Under the pieces are notes generated by a model, which searched no databases, had not been told where the DNA came from, and saw only the letters and a list, made by a program, of their open reading frames with translations. Positions 6,736 to 10,796 of a stretch of DNA of 10,796 bases are shown here, piece by piece (the first letter of the stretch is position 1; every line of letters begins with the position of its first letter). The DNA is from Pontimonas sp. (GTDB lineage Bacteria > Actinomycetota > Actinomycetes > Actinomycetales > Microbacteriaceae): the NCBI GenBank assembly GCA_021741945.1, contig JAIOWV010000035.1, positions 1-10,796 on the forward strand, given 5' to 3'. A program made the position numbers and the translations under genes.

Positions 6736-7498
6736 TCGGAACCTTTCCTTCCCGTTACTGGAGAAAGCCGTCCACCGGCTTGTGGAGCTAAGTTCCGCCA
6801 CCTCAACCAATGCTGAGATCAAGAAGTTTCTGGATTATGGCGACGTTGTCGCCGTCCTTACTGACCACCAGACCGATGGACGTGGTCGTTTGGGCCGGCA
6901 GTGGGTGACAAACCCTGGTGAGTCCATTGCGCTTAGTCTCGCCTTCCCCTGGAGCGGTGAAGATCAAGAAAGAAGCGGATCATGGGTGCCACTTCTTGTA
7001 GGGGCAACTCTCGTGAGAGTCCTGCAACGCCATGGGCTTGGCGAAGCGAGTGTGAAGTGGCCCAACGATGTCTTAGTTGGCGGGAAGAAGTTGGCGGGAA
7101 TCCTGTGTGAATGGATTCCAGAGGGCTGGATGGTTGTGGGCGTCGGCCTCAACGTTGATTTCCCTGCCGACAAACCGCCGAGCCCGCGCGCTACAGCGCT
7201 TGCTCATCATGTCTCGGTTGCGGATGGCCTTGTTGATTCACTGCTCGCCGAACTTGTGGCGGCGCTCGGCTTGGGTCTTGATAATCTGCGCACAGAATCC
7301 CCAGAAGCCATTGCCGCTGCGGTCTCAGCAGTCATGAGCACGCTCGGTCGGGCGGTAGAGGTTCAGGAACCTTCGGGCGAGTCCTGGCGAGGTAAAGCCC
7401 GGGGCCTCGATGCATCCGGACATCTGTTGGTGACACCAGAGGGCTCATCTGAATTGCGAGCGGTGGTCGCTTCTGACATTGAACACCTTTACCAATAG
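6728..7498 (+). CDS. birA: Biotin--protein ligase, monofunctional
   Basis: This 256-residue cytoplasmic enzyme activates biotin with ATP and attaches it to a lysine of biotin carboxyl carrier domains such as acetyl-CoA or acyl-CoA carboxylase. The biotinyl-AMP loop GRGRLGR is at residues 51-57, KWPNDV at 110-115 and the following GGKKLAGIL at 118-126 supplies the conserved lysine. GVGLNVD at 138-144 completes the core, and a C-terminal SH3-like domain with WRGKARGLD (220-228) follows. There is no N-terminal helix-turn-helix, so unlike E. coli BirA it should not repress transcription. ATG 6728 is preferred; GTG 6725 directly before it is an alternative. The start overlaps the ABC gene's TAA by 8 bases with no Shine-Dalgarno, implying translational coupling to the transporter. 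In many actinobacteria birA neighbours an acyl-CoA carboxylase gene; here that position is held by the glycan transporter. Confidence 0.94.
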   Translation: MSNRNLSFPLLEKAVHRLVELSSATSTNAEIKKFLDYGDVVAVLTDHQTDGRGRLGRQWVTNPGESIALSLAFPWSGEDQERSGSWVPLLVGATLVRVLQRHGLGEASVKWPNDVLVGGKKLAGILCEWIPEGWMVVGVGLNVDFPADKPPSPRATALAHHVSVADGLVDSLLAELVAALGLGLDNLRTESPEAIAAAVSAVMSTLGRAVEVQEPSGESWRGKARGLDASGHLLVTPEGSSELRAVVASDIEHLYQ

Positions 7499-7507
7499 GC
7501 TCAGATA

Positions 7508-8623
7508 GTGACTGTGGTGGGGGTTATTGGCGGTGGCCAACTAGCGCGGATGATGATTCCGGCAGCAATTAACCTGGGACTCGAACTCAGGGTGTTTGCC
7601 GAATCGGAGGGTAGCTCCGCAAAGCTCGGAGCCAGCCAGGTTGGTGATTGCACCAACCTCGAGGAACTCGTGGCCTTTGCTGAGGGCGTGGACGTCATCA
7701 CCTTCGACCACGAACACGTGCCACTGGATCACCTGCGCCACCTACGCGAGGCGGGCACTGCCATATTTCCGCCGCCGGAAGCACTCGCTCTGACCCACGA
7801 CAAAACGGTAATGCGGCAAGCCCTGGCAGATGCAGGCCTCCCTCAGCCCCGGTGGGCAATTGCCACTGAGGGCACACTTGACGACGCACTCGCGGCCGTC
7901 GGTGGGCTGCCCTGCATCGCCAAGCTTCCCGTTGGCGGCTATGACGGCAAGGGTGTTCGGATTGTCGAGACGCCAGAAGAATTCTCTGACTGGTTGGCCC
8001 TTGGGCCAGTGCTCCTTGAGGAGCGTGTGGACTTCGTCAGGGAGCTGGCGCAATTGAGCGCCAGGCGTCCTTCTGGAGAGTTTGCGCCGTGGCTTCCTGT
8101 CGAGACACGACAACAAGGGGGCGTGTGCGCTCAGGTGCTATCGCCAGCGCCTGATCTTTCTGAAAAGTTGGTCGCCGAAGCGCAGAGCATCGCAACGACA
8201 ATCGCCAGCACGTTTGATGTTGTCGGTGTGCTGGCGGTAGAGCTCTTCGAAACGCGCGATGGCCGGCTCCTGGTCAATGAGCTTGCGATGCGTCCCCATA
8301 ATTCTGGACATGTGTTGACGGAACAGTCCGTGACGAGCCAGTTCGAGCAGCACCTGCGAGCGGTCGCTGACTACCCTCTGGGTTCCACTGCTTTGCGCAA
8401 TCCCCACGGCGTGATGATTAATGTTTTCTCCGACGCGAGCATGGAGCTCTTCCGTGAGGCTGCCGAACAGGCGCCTGACATCAAGTTTCACTCGTATCAA
8501 AAGGCCCCTCGTACTGGCCGCAAGGCCGGCCACCTTGTCCTGACCGGCAGCGACGCTGATGACATTTTTGCGAGGGCCATGACAGCATGGGAGTTGCTGG
8601 AATCCAGAAAGGCAGACTCATGA
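7508..8623 (+). CDS. purK: N5-carboxyaminoimidazole ribonucleotide synthase
   Basis: This 371-residue ATP-grasp enzyme uses ATP and bicarbonate to turn aminoimidazole ribonucleotide into N5-CAIR in purine synthesis. The N-terminal VIGGGQLARMM (residues 6-16) opens the pre-ATP-grasp domain, and TFDHEHVP (65-72) is the actinobacterial form of the usual TFEFENVP block. The flexible ATP loop GGYDGKG is at 143-149. The catalytic-site segment NELAMRPHNSGH is at 257-268, and PRTGRKAGH (335-342 region) matches the family C-terminus. The chosen GTG 7508 places the glycine loop at the usual depth; GTG 7514 and 7517 are possible but would leave almost no leader before strand 1. The gap to birA is 9 bases with only a weak AGG. 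It overlaps purE by 4 bases (ATGA), tying the two consecutive pathway steps together. Confidence 0.96.
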   Translation: MTVVGVIGGGQLARMMIPAAINLGLELRVFAESEGSSAKLGASQVGDCTNLEELVAFAEGVDVITFDHEHVPLDHLRHLREAGTAIFPPPEALALTHDKTVMRQALADAGLPQPRWAIATEGTLDDALAAVGGLPCIAKLPVGGYDGKGVRIVETPEEFSDWLALGPVLLEERVDFVRELAQLSARRPSGEFAPWLPVETRQQGGVCAQVLSPAPDLSEKLVAEAQSIATTIASTFDVVGVLAVELFETRDGRLLVNELAMRPHNSGHVLTEQSVTSQFEQHLRAVADYPLGSTALRNPHGVMINVFSDASMELFREAAEQAPDIKFHSYQKAPRTGRKAGHLVLTGSDADDIFARAMTAWELLESRKADS

Positions 8624-9096
8624 GCGCTCGCGTTGCCGTGGTGATGGGGTCAGACTCCGATTGGCCGGTTATGAAGGCTGCCGCTGACGTTTTGGCAGAA
8701 GCTGGGGTCGAGTTCGACGCAGACATCGTTTCGGCTCATCGCACCCCCGACAAAATGTTCGCTTTCGCGAAAGACGCACGCTCCAACGGCTACCAGGCCA
8801 TCATTGCTGGCGCGGGCGGCGCTGCTCACTTGCCCGGCATGATCGCGTCAGTAACAACACTGCCGGTGATTGGTGTGCCGATTGCTCTCAAGCAACTCGA
8901 TGGCATGGATTCGCTGCTCTCGATTGTCCAGATGCCAAGCGGCGTGCCAGTTGCCACCGTCGGAATTGGGCAGGCCAAGAACGCGGGCCTACTCGCACTG
9001 CGAATCCTCTCAACCACGGATGAATCTGTTGCGGCTTGGCTACAGAAGTTTTCCAGCACCCAGCGAGACGCGGTCTTGGACAAGAAGCTCGACTAA
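8620..9096 (+). CDS. purE: N5-carboxyaminoimidazole ribonucleotide mutase
   Basis: This 158-residue class I PurE converts N5-CAIR, the product of PurK, to 4-carboxyaminoimidazole ribonucleotide. The phosphate- and substrate-binding GSDSDWP is at residues 10-16. AHRTPDKM (39-46) carries the catalytic His40, and AGAGGAAHLPGM (63-74) is the second active-site loop. The length and single domain are normal for the bacterial enzyme, which works as an octamer. ATG 8620 is chosen because it forms an ATGA overlap with the purK stop and has AAAGG 7 bases upstream; the frame extends to an earlier ATG at 8587, but that would deeply overlap purK and add residues foreign to the family. It ends the rightward operon; the next gene is convergent, with only 6 bases between the stop codons. 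Confidence 0.97.
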   Translation: MSARVAVVMGSDSDWPVMKAAADVLAEAGVEFDADIVSAHRTPDKMFAFAKDARSNGYQAIIAGAGGAAHLPGMIASVTTLPVIGVPIALKQLDGMDSLLSIVQMPSGVPVATVGIGQAKNAGLLALRILSTTDESVAAWLQKFSSTQRDAVLDKKLD

Positions 9097-9104
9097 AAGC
9101 TTCT
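9083..9104. terminator. Small stem-loop at the purE/wbbL convergent junction
   Basis: AGAAGCT (9083-9089) and AGCTTCT (9098-9104) form a perfect 7-base inverted repeat around an 8-base loop, and both convergent stop codons (TAA 9094-9096 and minus-strand TAG 9105-9103) fall in or beside it. Being symmetric, it would form in transcripts from either direction. There is no U-tract on either side and the stem is short with three G-C pairs, so it is at best a weak bidirectional terminator. Readthrough in both directions is plausible. Confidence 0.35.
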
Positions 9105-9963
9105 AGTGCTGGTTTCGGTATTTGATCCGGGCAAGCACAGAGCCAAGGGCGAGACCTACACGTAGAACCTGGCGCAGGGGCCAGTAGACAGGCTTGTCAT
9201 AGAGCCGGAAGAGGAAACGTCTGGCGCTCTCATGGTGAACCTTCACCATGTCAGCCATCCGGCTCTTCGTGGAGTGCCCACCAGAGTGTTCGATTCGCGC
9301 GCCTGGCACATACAGCGAGCGCCACCCCCCGCGCTTGAGTCGAAAGCAGAGATCTACATCTTCAAGGAACATGAAGTAGTCGGCGTCAAAACCACCGACC
9401 TGCTCCAGGGCTTCCTTCTTGGCAACGAGGCATGAGCCAGATAGCCAGTCGACGATGCGCACATCGCCGCCGTCGTAAACACCGAGGTATCTCCTCGTCC
9501 ACGGATTCTTTTTCCATATTTCGCCAAGAATCGCATGGCCAATCCCAACCCGTATACCGGGGAAGGCTCGGGCGGATGGGTATACAGAACCATCCGGGTT
9601 GATTACCGCTGGGCCCGCGATTCCAGCTGTGGGATGAGCAAGCAGGGCGTCAATCATTCGCTGAAGGGTCTCTGGTTCAAAGGTGATGTCGGGATTACAC
9701 ATCACAATCACAGAGCATTCTTTGGGAAGCAGGGTCACTCCCTCGTTGATGGCGGCACCGTAACCGGGGTTGTCAGGACGGTGCTTCACGACCAGGTGTC
9801 CCTTGTAGAGAGCGGACAGGTCCTCTGGCACCTCCGGAGAATTGTCGATCACTACAACAGACTTCGGCTTTATTGTCGAGCGCGAGAGCGAGGCGAAGAA
9901 ATCTGGCCATACGTCAGCGGACTCGAACCCGACCGTGACCACGCCAACGACAGGCTTACTCAT
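9103..9963 (-). CDS. wbbL: WbbL-like dTDP-rhamnosyltransferase (GT2)
   Basis: This 286-residue GT-A fold glycosyltransferase resembles WbbL, which transfers L-rhamnose from dTDP-rhamnose to a lipid-linked N-acetylglucosamine in actinobacterial cell-wall linker synthesis. The N-terminal VVTVGFES (8-15) and VVVIDNSP (36-43) strands are followed by RPDNPGYGAAIN (62-73) and the metal-site block NPD (90-92). The acceptor-side block DWLSGSCLVAKKEAL (172-186) leads into GGFDADYFMFLEDVDLCFR (190-208), and IEHSGGHST (224-232) is typical of WbbL-type enzymes. No membrane segment is seen; it should act on the inner face of the membrane. ATG 9963 overlaps the rmlD stop by 4 bases (ATGA), so the donor-making and donor-using enzymes are translated together. 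The assignment to WbbL rests on motifs and the rmlD partner; the acceptor is inferred. Confidence 0.82.
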   Translation of the reverse strand: MSKPVVGVVTVGFESADVWPDFFASLSRSTIKPKSVVVIDNSPEVPEDLSALYKGHLVVKHRPDNPGYGAAINEGVTLLPKECSVIVMCNPDITFEPETLQRMIDALLAHPTAGIAGPAVINPDGSVYPSARAFPGIRVGIGHAILGEIWKKNPWTRRYLGVYDGGDVRIVDWLSGSCLVAKKEALEQVGGFDADYFMFLEDVDLCFRLKRGGWRSLYVPGARIEHSGGHSTKSRMADMVKVHHESARRFLFRLYDKPVYWPLRQVLRVGLALGSVLARIKYRNQH

Positions 9964-10796
9964 CTGGAGTTCTCACTCACCAGTGTGTGAAGTTCGGTGT
10001 CCCACGCGTCATCGAGCGCTTCGCGCCAGTGTCGCGGAGCCGGTAGGCCGTTCTTCTCCCAGTTGTCATGGCCGAGTACTGACCAGGCCGGTCTTGGCGC
10101 TGGGCGCACAAACGTTTCCGACGTCGTGGGAAGCACCCGCTCTGGGTCCCAGCCAGCGAGCTCGAAAAGCCGCCTGGCGAATTCCCACCACGACGCTTGC
10201 CCCGCATTGGTGGCGTGGAAAACTCCGGAAGTTACTGATGATTCGAGCAGTGAGCGGATCATGCGCGCCACATCGCGCGTCCAAGTGGGCTGACCGATTT
10301 GATCGGTCACAACCTGAAGGGTGTCCCGCGTCTTGGCGGCACCCATAATCGTTGCCGGGAAACTAGAGCCTGGAACACCATAGAGCCACGCAGTTCGGAC
10401 TATCACCGAACCATCCGGCAGGATTTCTCGCAGCAAGTTCTCTCCGGCACGTTTTGACTCCCCGTAGACCGTGGCGGGATTAGTGGGGGACTCCTCGCCA
10501 TAGGGCGCACTCGCTGCTCCGTCAAAGACGTAGTCCGTCGAGACGTGGATTACCCGGGCATTCTTGGCTTTGGCGACGCTGGCGAGGTTCGCCACCCCGG
10601 TGGCGTTAGTAGCGAAGGCTGCATCGCGTTCTTCTTCGGCGGCATCCACTTGGGTGTATGCCGCCGCATTGATGACTATGGAGCCGGGCGTGATGAAGGC
10701 TTCGAGGGTTTCTGGCCGTGTGAGATCAGCGGTCTCTCGGGTCCCGCTGGAGACGGAAAAGTCTGAGAGCTCTCGCACAAGTGCTTGGCCGAGCAT
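9960..10796 (-). CDS. rmlD: dTDP-4-dehydrorhamnose reductase, N-terminus cut by window edge
   Basis: The visible 278 residues are the bulk of RmlD, the extended SDR that reduces dTDP-4-keto-L-rhamnose to dTDP-L-rhamnose in the cytoplasm. The frame is open to the right edge and the first visible residues, MLGQAL, correspond to the end of the family's GxxGxLG cofactor loop, so the true start lies beyond 10796 and the Met at the edge is probably internal. NAAAYTQVDAAEEE (43-56), STDYVFDG (86-93), the YxxxK pair Tyr111/Lys115 in YGESK, and RTAWLYG (134-140) are diagnostic. ARPAWSVL-like wording near residues 233-241 (PRPAWSVLG) matches the conserved RPxxSxL of RmlD. It overlaps wbbL by an ATGA. 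The companion genes rmlA, rmlB and rmlC are not in the window. Confidence 0.93.
   Translation of the reverse strand: MLGQALVRELSDFSVSSGTRETADLTRPETLEAFITPGSIVINAAAYTQVDAAEEERDAAFATNATGVANLASVAKAKNARVIHVSTDYVFDGAASAPYGEESPTNPATVYGESKRAGENLLREILPDGSVIVRTAWLYGVPGSSFPATIMGAAKTRDTLQVVTDQIGQPTWTRDVARMIRSLLESSVTSGVFHATNAGQASWWEFARRLFELAGWDPERVLPTTSETFVRPAPRPAWSVLGHDNWEKNGLPAPRHWREALDDAWDTELHTLVSENSR

Noticed and set aside
9535..9990. A 151-codon plus-strand frame across wbbL into rmlD.
   Set aside because: It is antisense to two genes with strong motifs and is best explained as a codon-bias shadow.
10794..10796. Methionine at the right edge as the true start of rmlD.
   Set aside because: It would lack the cofactor-binding glycine loop; MLGQAL aligns with the end of that loop, so the gene continues beyond the window.
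1..10796. Possible defence system, mobile element, CRISPR array or structured RNA gene.
   Set aside because: All major frames are assigned to glycan, biotin or purine enzymes; no nuclease, transposase, integrase, regularly spaced repeat or tRNA/rRNA-like sequence was seen on either strand.

Overview
This window looks like a chromosomal segment from a medium-to-high GC Gram-positive actinobacterium. A Micrococcales/Microbacteriaceae-type organism is my best guess. The reasons are the frequent GTG starts, the weak or absent Shine-Dalgarno sites, the tight 4-11 base gene overlaps, actinobacterial-style PurK, Gmd and WbbL sequences, and birA-purK-purE lying beside rhamnosyltransferase genes. The taxonomic guess is inference from gene content and style. 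No rRNA, tRNA, transposase, CRISPR array, phage gene or toxin-antitoxin pair is visible, and coding density is very high.

Layout. (1) Positions 1-2738, minus strand: a glycan operon read right to left, with a GT4-type glycosyltransferase, an NAD-dependent nucleotide-sugar epimerase and a GT8-type glycosyltransferase whose C-terminus runs off the left edge. (2) Positions 2739-2815: a 77-base divergent promoter region with overlapping back-to-back -10 elements and a leader that may fold over the ribosome-binding site of the rightward gene. (3) Positions 2816-9096, plus strand: an HlpA/GT2-like glycosyltransferase, gmd (GDP-mannose 4,6-dehydratase), a PglK-like ABC flippase, and then the housekeeping genes birA, purK and purE. 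All junctions from gmd onward are overlapping or separated by 9 bases. (4) Positions 9097-10796: a convergent junction with a small stem-loop, followed by minus-strand rmlD (N-terminus cut by the right edge) and a WbbL-like rhamnosyltransferase, joined by an ATGA overlap.

How the genes work together. The glycan genes cover three nucleotide-sugar currencies: GDP-6-deoxy-mannose derivatives (gmd), dTDP-L-rhamnose (rmlD) and a probable UDP-sugar epimerase product. Four glycosyltransferases could assemble a lipid-linked glycan, and the ABC protein could flip it across the membrane. This is a plausible cell-wall or surface polysaccharide locus. birA (biotin-protein ligase), purK and purE (two consecutive steps of purine synthesis) are core metabolic genes that appear to be co-transcribed with the flippase. 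No polymerase, priming transferase, ligase or GDP-4-keto-6-deoxymannose reductase is present here, so the pathway must be completed elsewhere.

I do not see convincing evidence for an entirely new biological system. The most interesting non-coding signals are the symmetric divergent promoter and the candidate RBS-masking stem-loop at 2744-2808, together with the hairpins after the first plus-strand gene and at the purE/wbbL junction.
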